Positions 8,040 through 14,312 of a stretch of 24,461 nucleotides of DNA are shown here, piece after piece. Location of the stretch: positions 1 to 24,461 of the forward strand of contig JBDUDK010000078.1 of assembly GCA_040002995.1 (NCBI GenBank), in the 5' to 3' direction. Under the pieces are notes generated by a model that saw only the letters and a program-made list of their open reading frames with translations, had not been told where the DNA came from and did not search any database. Each line of letters opens with the position of its first letter. Position 1 is the stretch's first letter. The position numbers were made by a program, and so were the translations under genes. Source of the stretch: JBDUDK01 sp040002995. Its GTDB lineage: Bacteria > Actinomycetota > Acidimicrobiia > Acidimicrobiales > Ilumatobacteraceae.

Positions 8040-8147
8040 TCAACGACCGGTTTTCCGGACCGATCTTGCATCGGTCCAGCGACGACTCAGCCGTCGCTTT
8101 CGGTCCTGCTGGAGCACCTTGGCGAGATCGGGATTGACCGAAAGCAT
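8040..8147 (-). CDS. 35-residue basic peptide, first gene of the RHH-DUF4097 operon
   Basis: ATG at 8147 is preceded by AGGAG with about 5 nt spacing, the best ribosome binding site in this operon. The product begins MLSVNPDLAKVLQQDRKRRL and ends in a basic tail (SVRKTGR). Its amphipathic NPDLAKVLQQDRKRRL segment resembles the very short actinobacterial leader peptides that begin with a hydrophobic start and an NP-[DE]-L helix. It terminates with TGA, then one codon, then the ATG of the RHH gene in the same frame. It may be a real small protein, a coupling leader, or the N-terminus of a longer RHH protein cut by a stop codon. Confidence 0.55.
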   Translation of the reverse strand: MLSVNPDLAKVLQQDRKRRLSRRWTDARSVRKTGR

Positions 8148-8172
8148 GCTCTCTCCTCTGCCTGGGCCTTAG

Positions 8173-8200
8173 CGTCTACGTGACACTGAAGTAGTGTCAT
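8173..8200 (-). promoter_or_regulatory. Promoter of the RHH-DUF4097 operon
   Basis: On the minus strand ATGACA (8195-8200; 5 of 6 bases of the -35 consensus) is followed after 16 bp by TAGACG (8173-8178). A start site near 8166 would leave about 18 nt of leader with the Shine-Dalgarno of the 35-aa peptide. Confidence 0.4.
8181..8199. promoter_or_regulatory. 19-bp palindromic operator between divergent genes
   Basis: TGACACTGAAGTAGTGTCA: 7-bp perfect arms around a 5-nt centre. It occupies the spacer between the proposed -35 and -10 of the minus-strand promoter, so a bound protein would block or distort that promoter. The right arm's TGTCA at 8195 recurs at 8206, and CGTCA occurs at 8217, each 11 bp on. 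Confidence 0.6.
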
Positions 8201-8247
8201 CATGATGTCAGAACGACGTCACCCCGTCAAGACGCCACAATCGGGGC

Positions 8248-8766
8248 GTGCGACCGTTGGTTCTGCACCACTTCAGCGAAGACCCGGCCATCGAGCGATT
8301 CATCCCCCACGTTCCGGCGACGAACCCGAACCACCCGCCGGCGGTCTGGGCGATCGACGCCGTCCACGCCCCGTTGTACTGGTTCCCGCGCGACTGCCCG
8401 CGGGTCACGGTCTGGGCCGACACCGACGCTGAACTCTCCGCCTTCCAGGAATGCTTCACCACGACCGCATCGAGGCTCCACGCCATCGAGCACACGTGGC
8501 TCCCTTCGATGCAACGAGTCGAGGTGTACCGCTACGACCTTCCCGCCGAGTCCTTCGCGCCGTGGACCGATGCCGATGGGCAGTGGATCTCGACCGACTC
8601 GGTGTTGCCTCTCGGCGTCGCCGCGGTCGGAAACGTGATCGACCTGCACGCGCGGGCGGCGATCGAGTTGAGGATCGTTCCGTCGCTGTGGCCATTACGC
8701 GACGTTGTCGCGGCTGGCCCGTGGCCGTTCAGCATCGTGCGCATGCTCAACGCGCAGGCGCGTTGA
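8248..8766 (+). CDS. DUF6886 family protein
   Basis: 172 aa from GTG 8248. The opening LHHFSEDPAIERFIPHVPAT, then PPAVWAIDAVHAPLYWFPRDCPRVT, is the recognisable pattern of the DUF6886 family of short soluble proteins with no assigned function. Conserved-looking His, Trp, Asp and Cys in HHFSEDP, VWAID, and PLYWFPRDCPR suggest a small enzyme or binding protein, but no reaction is known to me. No signal peptide or membrane helix. It is divergent from the RHH operon, and a weak CACAAT hexamer lies 6 nt before the start with no Shine-Dalgarno. It converges with the Nim-like gene, 8 bp apart. Confidence 0.8.
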   Translation: MRPLVLHHFSEDPAIERFIPHVPATNPNHPPAVWAIDAVHAPLYWFPRDCPRVTVWADTDAELSAFQECFTTTASRLHAIEHTWLPSMQRVEVYRYDLPAESFAPWTDADGQWISTDSVLPLGVAAVGNVIDLHARAAIELRIVPSLWPLRDVVAAGPWPFSIVRMLNAQAR

Positions 8767-8774
8767 AGACTTCC

Positions 8775-9449
8775 TCAAGCCCCCGGCACGCGCCGATAGT
8801 CGAGGGCGTACGCCGGCGTCGGCACGCCCGGTGGCACTTCGGGGTCGGCGATCGGCGCGTCGGCGACCATGCGCAGAGGAATATGGCCTCCCCAGATCGG
8901 GAGCGTGAGGTCTTCGGCGTCGTCGATCGGCCCGCCGCTGCGCACTTTCGCCGACGCTTCCGAGATGGGGATGCGGACGACGAGCGTGGCGCGGAGCTCC
9001 GCGTCCGTTGGTGGGCGGGCGTCGGCGCTTCGCCCCGCGACCACGTGATCGACGATGGCGTCGACCGCTCGTCGCTTCTCGTCGACATCGTCGACCCGGA
9101 AGCCGGTGCCGAAGACCACGACCGACCGGTAGTTCATCGAGTGGTGAAACGCGGATCGAGCCAGCACGAGTGCGTCGGTCAGTGTGACCGCCACACAGAG
9201 GTCGTTGCCGCTGGCGATCGCGCGCAAGATGGCGTTGCCCGCCGCGCCGTGAAGATAGATGTCGTCGTCAACGCGACCGAACGCCATCGGGATGATCACG
9301 GGTCCACTACCGAGATCGACCGCCACGTGACAGAGGAAGGCCTCGTCGAGGATGGCTCGGATGGTGGCCACGTCGTAGTGACCACGGTCGGGTTTGCGCC
9401 GAATCTTCGTTCGGGCGGTGATCTCGAGTTCGGACGGAGCGTCGCTCAT
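8775..9449 (-). CDS. Pyridoxamine-5'-phosphate-oxidase family flavin protein, Nim-like
   Basis: 224 aa. The N-terminal part (KIRRKPDRGHYDVATIRAIL, FLCHVAVDLGSGPVIIPMAF, then DIYLHGAAGNAILRAIASG) is the pattern of the 5-nitroimidazole-resistance-like Pyridox_ox_2 group of FMN split-barrel proteins. Further support comes from ALVLARSAFHHSMNYRSVVV, with the conserved HSMNYRSV segment that contributes to the flavin or substrate site. The C-terminus adds a piece typical of the longer actinobacterial members (LTLPIWGGHIPL, PEVPPGVPTPAY). Substrate unknown; related proteins bind FMN or haem. The upstream hexamer CACAGT lies 6 nt before the ATG. Confidence 0.87.
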   Translation of the reverse strand: MSDAPSELEITARTKIRRKPDRGHYDVATIRAILDEAFLCHVAVDLGSGPVIIPMAFGRVDDDIYLHGAAGNAILRAIASGNDLCVAVTLTDALVLARSAFHHSMNYRSVVVFGTGFRVDDVDEKRRAVDAIVDHVVAGRSADARPPTDAELRATLVVRIPISEASAKVRSGGPIDDAEDLTLPIWGGHIPLRMVADAPIADPEVPPGVPTPAYALDYRRVPGA

Positions 9450-9455
9450 GACTGC

Positions 9456-9461
9456 ACTGTG
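9456..9461 (-). promoter_or_regulatory. Weak -10-like hexamer, Nim-like gene
   Basis: CACAGT (CANNNT) on the minus strand, 6 nt before ATG 9449. It has the same spacing as other leaderless candidates here but a weaker first base. Confidence 0.25.
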
Positions 9462-9499
9462 CCCGACCCGCAGCCCGGCTCACGGATCGGATATTGGGG

Positions 9500-9505
9500 T
9501 AGGGG
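9500..9505 (+). promoter_or_regulatory. Weak -10-like hexamer, YihY gene
   Basis: TAGGGG, 6 nt before GTG 9512. The last base departs from TANNNT. No Shine-Dalgarno lies closer to the start. Confidence 0.25.
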
Positions 9506-9511
9506 GTCTCC

Positions 9512-10486
9512 GTGAACGTCGTTGAGCGCGTTATTCGGAAGTTGGATCGAGCCCAACAGCGGCGGCGGAGGCTCGGATTTGTGGTGGGGGTCATCAAGAA
9601 GTTCGGCGATGACCGTTGCTCCGCCCTCGCAGTGATGCTCACCTACTACGCGTTCGTCTCGATCTTCCCGCTGCTGTTGGTGCTCACGACCATTCTCGGT
9701 TTCGTCGGCAACGAATCTCTTTCCCGCAACGTCATCGGCACCACCCTTCAGCAGTTCCCGGTGTTCGGACAACAGATCGGCAAGGACGCCGCTCATCCTC
9801 TATCGGGCAACGGCTTCGGGCTGATCGTGGGCCTCTTGGGCACGTTCTACGGCTCGCTCGGCTTCGCGCAAGCGGCGCAACACGCGATGGCCGAGGTGTG
9901 GAACGTCCCGGGAGTCCGCCGTTCGGGCTTCTTTCCCCGGCTCGCGCGTTCGGTGATCTTGTTCACCGTCCTCGGCATCGGGCTCGCGGCCGCCACCGTC
10001 GTCAGCTCCCTCGTCACACTTGCGGGGCAGCCAGGCGTGACGCGCGTCCTCGCCTTCCTTGGGGCTGTCGTGCTGAACGTCGGTTTGTATCTCGCGGCGT
10101 TCAGAATCCTCACGCCGAAGGTGATCGAGGTCAAACGGCTGGTGCCGGGGGCCGTGGTCGGCGGCGTTGGCTACTCGATCCTGCTCACGGTGGGAGCGGC
10201 GCTCATCCAACATCAGCTCCGCCACAGCGAGGCGCTCTACGGGCAGTTCGCATTCGTGCTGGGCCTCATCGGTTGGCTGCTGTTGGTCTCCCAACTCAGC
10301 CTGTACGCGGCGGAGACCAACGTTGTGCTGGCGCGCCGGCTGTGGCCGCGCAGCATCGTGCAACCGCCCCTCACCGACGCCGACGAACGTGTGCTTTCCG
10401 ATATCGCGCAGGAGCAATGGCGGCGGCCCGAACAACGCGTCGATGTCGGCTTCGATCGTTCGGAATCCAAAATGCCACAGCTTTGA
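9512..10486 (+). CDS. YihY/BrkB family inner-membrane protein
   Basis: 324 aa from GTG. Six hydrophobic segments are visible: SALAVMLTYYAFVSIFPLLL continuing into VLTTILGFVG, GFGLIVGLLGTFYGSLGFAQ, SVILFTVLGIGLAAATVVSS, VLAFLGAVVLNVGLYLAAFR, VGGVGYSILLTVGAALIQ, and FVLGLIGWLLLVSQLSLYAA. The AFVSIFPLLLVL motif near the first helix and the AETNVVLARRLWP end are characteristic of the family. An amphipathic cytoplasmic tail follows. Function in the family is unsettled (it was long misnamed ribonuclease BN). The stop shares bases with the acetyltransferase start (TTGA). Confidence 0.9.
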   Translation: MNVVERVIRKLDRAQQRRRRLGFVVGVIKKFGDDRCSALAVMLTYYAFVSIFPLLLVLTTILGFVGNESLSRNVIGTTLQQFPVFGQQIGKDAAHPLSGNGFGLIVGLLGTFYGSLGFAQAAQHAMAEVWNVPGVRRSGFFPRLARSVILFTVLGIGLAAATVVSSLVTLAGQPGVTRVLAFLGAVVLNVGLYLAAFRILTPKVIEVKRLVPGAVVGGVGYSILLTVGAALIQHQLRHSEALYGQFAFVLGLIGWLLLVSQLSLYAAETNVVLARRLWPRSIVQPPLTDADERVLSDIAQEQWRRPEQRVDVGFDRSESKMPQL

Positions 10487-10950
10487 GGGTTTTGCGCGAC
10501 TTTCGTCCCGAGGATGGGGCCCCGGTTCGCGACATCGTGCTCGCCGGAATGCGGGAGCGTTGGTGCCACGCGTTCGACCCGGCCGCCAACGTCGACCTCG
10601 ACGACATCTGGACCTACTACGTGTTGGAACGTCGAGCGGAGGTCGTGGTGTGCGAAGAAGAAGGGGCGGTCGTCGCGACAGGAACACTCGTGCCGCTCGA
10701 CATTCAGACGGGCCAACTTGTGCGCATAGCGGTCATTCGTCAACAAAGACACAAAGGCATCGCGGCGGCAATAGTGAAAGAGCTGCAACGACGCGCTCGA
10801 CAAAACGAAATGAAAACGCTTCTTGTCACGACTGATCGTCCATGGACCGACGCGGTCGCCCTTTATCGCGCGTGCGGGTTCACGAGTTTTCGAATAACGA
10901 GTTCGACTGTTTCGCTCAGTATGAGTGTTGCGGGTGACGCTCAGCAGTAG
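10483..10950 (+). CDS. GNAT-family N-acetyltransferase
   Basis: 155 aa read from TTG 10483, which overlaps the previous stop as TTGA; another TTG three codons on (10492) is possible, and no ATG or GTG lies near enough. The fold is evident from LRDFRPEDGAPVRDIVLAGM at the start, the core strand-loop VRIAVIRQQRHKGIAAAIVK (acetyl-CoA pyrophosphate loop R-H-K-G-I-A) and the closing ALYRACGFTSFR. A metal or amino acceptor cannot be named. The last third (about 10730-10930) is noticeably less GC-rich (runs such as CAAAACGAAATGAAAACG), unlike the neighbours. Likely co-expressed with the YihY gene. Confidence 0.82.
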   Translation: MRVLRDFRPEDGAPVRDIVLAGMRERWCHAFDPAANVDLDDIWTYYVLERRAEVVVCEEEGAVVATGTLVPLDIQTGQLVRIAVIRQQRHKGIAAAIVKELQRRARQNEMKTLLVTTDRPWTDAVALYRACGFTSFRITSSTVSLSMSVAGDAQQ

Positions 10951-10958
10951 GCTTCGCG

Positions 10959-10970
10959 CGGTGCGCACCG
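10959..10970. repeat. 12-bp perfect palindrome in the intergenic space
   Basis: CGGTGCGCACCG lies between the acetyltransferase stop (10950) and the next start (11002). The right part can alternatively pair with GGTGCG at 10975-10980. It could act as an attenuating hairpin or an operator; no T-run follows. Confidence 0.3.
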
Positions 10971-11001
10971 GGGGGGTGCGACGTGAGAGGGGGGCTCGCA
11001 A

Positions 11002-11565
11002 ATGAGCACAAATATCGACGAGATTCTGCCGGTTGAGGACCGATGGTGGGAGTGGTCAAGACGTCACCCGATTGGCAGTCTTGCCCTGGCCGGTTTCATC
11101 GCAGTGCAGATGGCCACGATTGTCGGATACTTCCTTCGTGGCATCGGATTGCCGCAGGTTCCCTGGCCGCTGTTCAATGGCGTTCTTTTTGCCCCGGCAA
11201 GCAAGTACGGAGACACCGGATCGTTCTTCGTCGGCCAATCCATCCACATGGTCGATGGCGTTGTGTTCGCGATTCTTTTTGCCGTGGTCGCCTACAGATT
11301 GCTCCCGTTCGCGAAAACGTCGAGCGTTCTCAACGGCATCACCTACAGCATGATTATGGCCATCATCAGCATGGGATTCCTGGTGCCGTACGTGTACGCG
11401 CCGAAGTCTGGCTACGGCTTCTTCAGCTTCTACAGCCCCGACCATTGGAAGCTGCCCGTGTCGATCGCCCTATTCCACCTCGTGTACGGGTACTTCCTCG
11501 GCGAGCTGATCAACCCCGAGAAAGTGCGCGCGCGGGGCGGCGGCGTCGTACTCGTCGTCGAGTAG
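11002..11565 (+). CDS. Four-helix membrane protein of unknown function
   Basis: 187 aa with four predicted membrane segments: about 25-47 (GSLALAGFIAVQMATIVGYF), 78-101 (GQSIHMVDGVVFAILFAVVA), 108-131 (SVLNGITYSMIMAIISMGFL) and 151-170 (LPVSIALFHLVYGYFLGELI). H82 and H159 sit inside helices, each followed by an acidic or glycine residue, and the FHLVYGYFLG motif recalls the His-x-x-x-Gly helices of several small DUF membrane families; I cannot assign one. An AGGGGGG Shine-Dalgarno-like run lies about 7-13 nt before ATG 11002. It converges with the Thr-rich gene. Confidence 0.75.
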   Translation: MSTNIDEILPVEDRWWEWSRRHPIGSLALAGFIAVQMATIVGYFLRGIGLPQVPWPLFNGVLFAPASKYGDTGSFFVGQSIHMVDGVVFAILFAVVAYRLLPFAKTSSVLNGITYSMIMAIISMGFLVPYVYAPKSGYGFFSFYSPDHWKLPVSIALFHLVYGYFLGELINPEKVRARGGGVVLVVE

Positions 11566-11577
11566 GACTAATTCGGT

Positions 11578-11610
11578 GTGCGGGGTCGCAAGCGACGGCG
11601 CCCCCGCCAC
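11578..11610. terminator. Possible bidirectional terminator hairpin
   Basis: Between convergent genes. GTG-CGGGG (11578-11585) pairs with CCCCG-C-CAC (11602-11610) with one bulge, and the loop itself contains TCGC-AA-GCGA. There is no strong T-run on either strand, so termination is inferred from position and folding. Confidence 0.35.
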
Positions 11611-11624
11611 CGACTAGCTAGTCG
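11611..11624. repeat. 14-bp perfect palindrome overlapping a stop codon
   Basis: CGACTAGCTAGTCG. It contains the TAG stop of the minus-strand Thr-rich gene and the rare CTAG tetranucleotide. It may simply extend the adjoining hairpin. Confidence 0.4.
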
Positions 11625-12199
11625 TCGTGCCGGGCCGTCGTTGACGGCGACGCGTGCTCGTGTTCATGGTCGTCGTCGTCGGACTCGTGATGATCGTTAT
11701 CGTCACAGCCATCGTCATCGTCGCACTCGCGGTCGGTAGTGGTTCGCGGCGTGGTGACGGTCGTCGTCGTGGTCGTCGTCGTGGTGATCGGCGCGGGAGT
11801 GGGCGCCAACGTCGTGGTGGTTGTCGTGCTCGTGGTGGTTGTCGTTGTCGACGTCGTCGTGGTCGTCGTAGTGCTCGTCGGGCTCGTTGTGGTCCTGCGC
11901 CGGACGGTCGTGGTCGTCGTGGAGGTCGGGGTCGACGTCGTCGTCACGGCTTCCGTGGTGCTGGTGGAGGTCGTCGCGTCGGTCGTCACTTTCGGTGGCG
12001 TGGTTACCGTCGTCGTCGTGAAAGGAGGGGCGCCTGTCGCATCGGGTTGGGTGCTCGGCGTCGGTGGCGCGGTGATGGGCAGGATCACTCCGAGATCGCG
12101 CGCCGTGGGTGACCCGATCGCGAAGCCGGCCGCCACGCCGGCGCCCACCCCCGTGGCAATGATGAGCCCGCCGATCGCCGTCGTTCGCCTGGTTGCCAT
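11618..12199 (-). CDS. Membrane-anchored Thr-rich protein with Asp/His-rich C-terminal tail
   Basis: 193 aa from ATG 12199, preceded by AGGAG at 5 nt; a longer in-frame reading to 12343 lacks such a site and overlaps the lipoprotein gene. After RRTT a hydrophobic helix (AIGGLIIATGVGAGVAAGFA, 8-29) acts as signal or anchor. Residues 45-156 are almost pure Thr/Ser/Pro, a mucin-like extended stalk, probably O-glycosylated if exported. The last ~37 residues are Asp/His/Glu-rich (ECDDDDGCDD, then HHESDDDDHEHEH), with two cysteines at 159 and 165. That tail could bind Ca, Zn, Ni or other divalent metals. No homologous family is recognised. Confidence 0.7.
   Translation of the reverse strand: MATRRTTAIGGLIIATGVGAGVAAGFAIGSPTARDLGVILPITAPPTPSTQPDATGAPPFTTTTVTTPPKVTTDATTSTSTTEAVTTTSTPTSTTTTTVRRRTTTSPTSTTTTTTTSTTTTTTSTTTTTTLAPTPAPITTTTTTTTTVTTPRTTTDRECDDDDGCDDNDHHESDDDDHEHEHASPSTTARHDD
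11740..11960. repeat. Low-complexity triplet-repeat tract (Thr codons)
   Basis: The + strand reads as imperfect runs of GTC, GTG and CGT triplets, which are ACN threonine codons on the minus strand. Third bases vary (GTC/GTG/GTT), so selection on the amino acid rather than simple slippage keeps the tract. The opposite strand reads as poly-Val in one frame, an artefact. Confidence 0.6.
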
Positions 12200-12313
12200 T
12201 GAAACTCCTGGCGCCCGGGCCGCCGAGCACCCTAGACGCGGTGCGCCCCCCTCAATCCAACCGGCCCTTTCTGACGTATTGATTGCTGTTCGAAAGCCAC
12301 CAAGGAGTGGAGC

Positions 12314-12892
12314 ATGCGTGCAATTGCCCAGCTCAATCGACATGCGACAGGGATTCGGCGGGGTGGAGTCATCGTCGCCGCGGCCTCTGCGCTGGCCCTT
12401 TCGGCCTGTGGGAGCTCGGCGGCCACCAAGACGGCCGATACCGGCCCGGCGGGATCTGATTCGCCGTCGGCGGGGGTCACCATCAGTGCCGCGGACGTCC
12501 CTGGCGTCGGGACGGTGCTCGTCAACGGCGAGGGTCGGACGCTGTACCTGCTTTCGTCGGAGGCGGGCGGCAAACTCACCTGCACCGACGACAACGGGTG
12601 CACGAAGGTGTGGCCCGACACCGAGCTTCCGGCTGGCGTCACCCAGGCGACCGCGGGCAGTGGCGTTCAGGCATCGTTGCTCGGCACCGTGAAGAGCGCC
12701 GACGGCAACCTCTACGTGACCTACGGCGGCTATCCCGTCTACCGATTCTCGGGCGACAAAGGCCCGGGGACGGTGAACGGCCAGGGCATCACCAGCTTCG
12801 GGGGGACGTGGAGCGCGATGACTCCCGCGGGCACCGCCGCGGCAAACCCGGGAGCGGGCATCACCGTTCCCGCCGGCTACGGGGGATACTGA
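12314..12892 (+). CDS. Lipoprotein with secreted-repeat (COG4315 / Lipoprotein_15) domains
   Basis: 192 aa, ATG with AAGGAG about 7 nt upstream. A type II signal peptide with lipobox LALSAC gives lipid-modified Cys32. After a short Ser/Ala linker come two copies of the secreted-repeat motif: VLVNGEGRTLYLLSSEAGGK with CTDDNGCTKVWP, and LYVTYGGYPVYRFSGDKGPG with GQGITSFGGTWSAMTPAG. The second copy carries the typical pattern G-x-P-[LV]-Y-x-[FY]-x-x-D-x-x-x-G and the ending G-x-x-W. The family is abundant in Actinobacteria and its function is unclear. Divergent from the Thr-rich gene across 114 bp. Confidence 0.9.
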   Translation: MRAIAQLNRHATGIRRGGVIVAAASALALSACGSSAATKTADTGPAGSDSPSAGVTISAADVPGVGTVLVNGEGRTLYLLSSEAGGKLTCTDDNGCTKVWPDTELPAGVTQATAGSGVQASLLGTVKSADGNLYVTYGGYPVYRFSGDKGPGTVNGQGITSFGGTWSAMTPAGTAAANPGAGITVPAGYGGY

Positions 12893-12903
12893 GCTAGCGC
12901 CCG

Positions 12904-12909
12904 TAGCCT
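12904..12909 (+). promoter_or_regulatory. -10 hexamer, LLM oxidoreductase gene
   Basis: TAGCCT matches TANNNT and lies 9 nt before ATG 12919. No Shine-Dalgarno intervenes, so the mRNA is probably leaderless. Confidence 0.35.
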
Positions 12910-12918
12910 GGGCCGCCG

Positions 12919-13917
12919 ATGGATGCGCCCGACTCGATCAATCTTTCGGTGCTCGACCTGTCGGTGCTCAACGAGGGGACGTCAAGCGGCGATGCATTGA
13001 GGGCCACCACTGCGCTTGCTCAACGCGCCGATGCGTTGGGATACAGGCGATTTTGGGTGGCGGAGCATCACAACATGCCGAGTGTCGCGTGCACCACGCC
13101 CCCGGTTCTGATCGCGCATCTGGCCGCGCTTACGTCACGCATACGGGTGGGGTCCGGCGGCGTGATGTTGCCGAACCACGCGCCCCTGGTCGTGGCGGAA
13201 CAGTTCGCCGCACTCGAAGCCCTCCACCCTGGTCGGATCGATCTCGGTATCGGGCGCGCACCGGGCACCGACTACGCGACGGCCGCCGCGCTGCGCCGTT
13301 CGGCGGATTCGTTGGGGGCCGAAGACTTCCCCCGTCACCTGCTTGATGTGATGGGTCTCCTCGGCGACGAGCGACTTCCTGAAGGCCTGTCGAACAAATT
13401 CCACGCAACCCCGGCCGCCAGCTCCTTTCCGCAGATTTACTTGCTCGGATCCAGCGATTTCAGCGCGCAGCTGGCGGGCATCCTCGGGTTGCCGTTCGCG
13501 TTCGCGCATCACTTCGACATGGGTGGCACGTTGGAGGCGACCGCGCTCTACCGCGGGTCGTTCGAGCCGTCAGCGGCGCTCGACGAGCCATACACGATCG
13601 TCACCGCCAACGTCCTCGCGGCCGAGACCGCGGAGGAAGCTGAGTGGCATGGCGCGTCGGGCCGCCTCGCCGCGCTCCGCCGTCGCACCGGGCGGTTCAC
13701 ACCGCTCGCCTCTCCGCAGGCGGCAACCGATCACCCCGATTTCGCTGACGCGCAGCGACTCAACACGAACCGCATCGTCGGCGAGGTTTCCGACGTGGTG
13801 GCGCGGTTGCGCGAGCTCGCGAACCGAACGGCGGCCAACGAGTTGATGGTTACCGCAGTAGCGTTCGATCTCGCCGCCCGCGAGCGGAGTCTCGAGCTTC
13901 TCGCCGCTCGTTGGTGA
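12919..13917 (+). CDS. LLM class flavin-dependent oxidoreductase
   Basis: 332 aa, a luciferase-like monooxygenase TIM barrel of the bacterial subgroup often annotated as alkane/MsnO8-type. Diagnostic segments are LSVLDLSVLNEGTSSGDALR at the N-terminus, YRRFWVAEHHNMPSVACTTP, RIRVGSGGVMLPNHAPLVVA, EQFAALEALHPGRIDLGIGR with APGTD after it, and the closing LMVTAVAFDLAARERSLELL. WVAEHHN and GSGGVMLPNHAPL carry the residues that contact the flavin. Members use FMNH2 (some relatives F420); the cofactor is not determined by what I can see. It converges with the broken cupin, 3 bp between stops. Confidence 0.92.
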   Translation: MDAPDSINLSVLDLSVLNEGTSSGDALRATTALAQRADALGYRRFWVAEHHNMPSVACTTPPVLIAHLAALTSRIRVGSGGVMLPNHAPLVVAEQFAALEALHPGRIDLGIGRAPGTDYATAAALRRSADSLGAEDFPRHLLDVMGLLGDERLPEGLSNKFHATPAASSFPQIYLLGSSDFSAQLAGILGLPFAFAHHFDMGGTLEATALYRGSFEPSAALDEPYTIVTANVLAAETAEEAEWHGASGRLAALRRRTGRFTPLASPQAATDHPDFADAQRLNTNRIVGEVSDVVARLRELANRTAANELMVTAVAFDLAARERSLELLAARW

Positions 13918-13920
13918 GGT

Positions 13921-14275
13921 TTAGCTGTTGGCGACTCCGTGCCGAGCCCCCAGGGGAGCCAAGACTTCGGGTGTGAGCCCTGCCCCACTACTGCCCTTGA
14001 GGGCGGCGGCGATGTCGTCGAAGTAGCTCTCGAACCCGGCCGGCGCGTAGATCGCGAGGAAACGGGCTGGCTCGTCGGCGTCATTGCGCCACGAATCGGG
14101 GAGCGACCTTGTAGTCGACAATCGCAAACCGCGGCGAGCGGTCGGCCCGCAATTTGATCTCGAGGCTTTTGCCCATGAGAGCTATTTGGGTGCCTTCGCC
14201 CGGTCGCAGCACGACGGCGCCCGACGGGACAGGAGTGTGGGCCGCTGTGACGGCCGCATCCGCAGTGATCGCCAT
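13921..14275 (-). pseudogene. Cupin-domain gene with the core deleted
   Basis: Two frames are needed to read it. From ATG 14275 the first frame gives VVLRPGEGTQIALMGKSLEI ending FAIVDYKVAPRFVAQ at a TGA near 14083. The other frame, overlapping from about 14100, continues SLPDSWRNDADEPARFLAIY then APAGFESYFDDIAAAL to 13921. In intact cupins of this type the two blocks are separated by roughly 40-60 residues with the metal-binding G-x5-H-x-H-x3-4-E motif and the PxG turn. Here they meet within a few bases, and the histidine of the second motif (H-x3-N before DEPARF) is Asp. An internal deletion with frameshift is the simplest reading. The two-helix C-terminal end looks intact. Confidence 0.75.
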
Positions 14276-14282
14276 GGCGCGC

Positions 14283-14292
14283 ACGCTACGTT
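14283..14292. promoter_or_regulatory. Overlapping divergent -10 elements (cupin / nitrilase)
   Basis: TAGCGT on the minus strand (14283-14288) is 7 nt from the cupin ATG, and TACGTT on the plus strand (14287-14292) faces the nitrilase. The two hexamers share two base pairs, so only one polymerase could open the site at a time. Confidence 0.4.
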
Positions 14293-14312
14293 TCCGCGCC
14301 TAGGAGGCCAAG

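Noticed and set aside
9616..10482. N-terminal extension of the acetyltransferase frame across the YihY gene
   Set aside because: That part is Arg/Pro/Ala shadow of the YihY coding frame; acetyltransferase-like sequence starts only at about 10483.
11740..11960. Triplet tract considered as a CRISPR or tandem-repeat array
   Set aside because: There is no regular repeat and spacer unit; it is a low-complexity Thr-coding tract with varied synonymous codons.
11739..12692. A plus-strand frame starting with long poly-Val
   Set aside because: It is the complement of the Thr-codon tract of the minus-strand gene and then runs out of frame through the lipoprotein gene.
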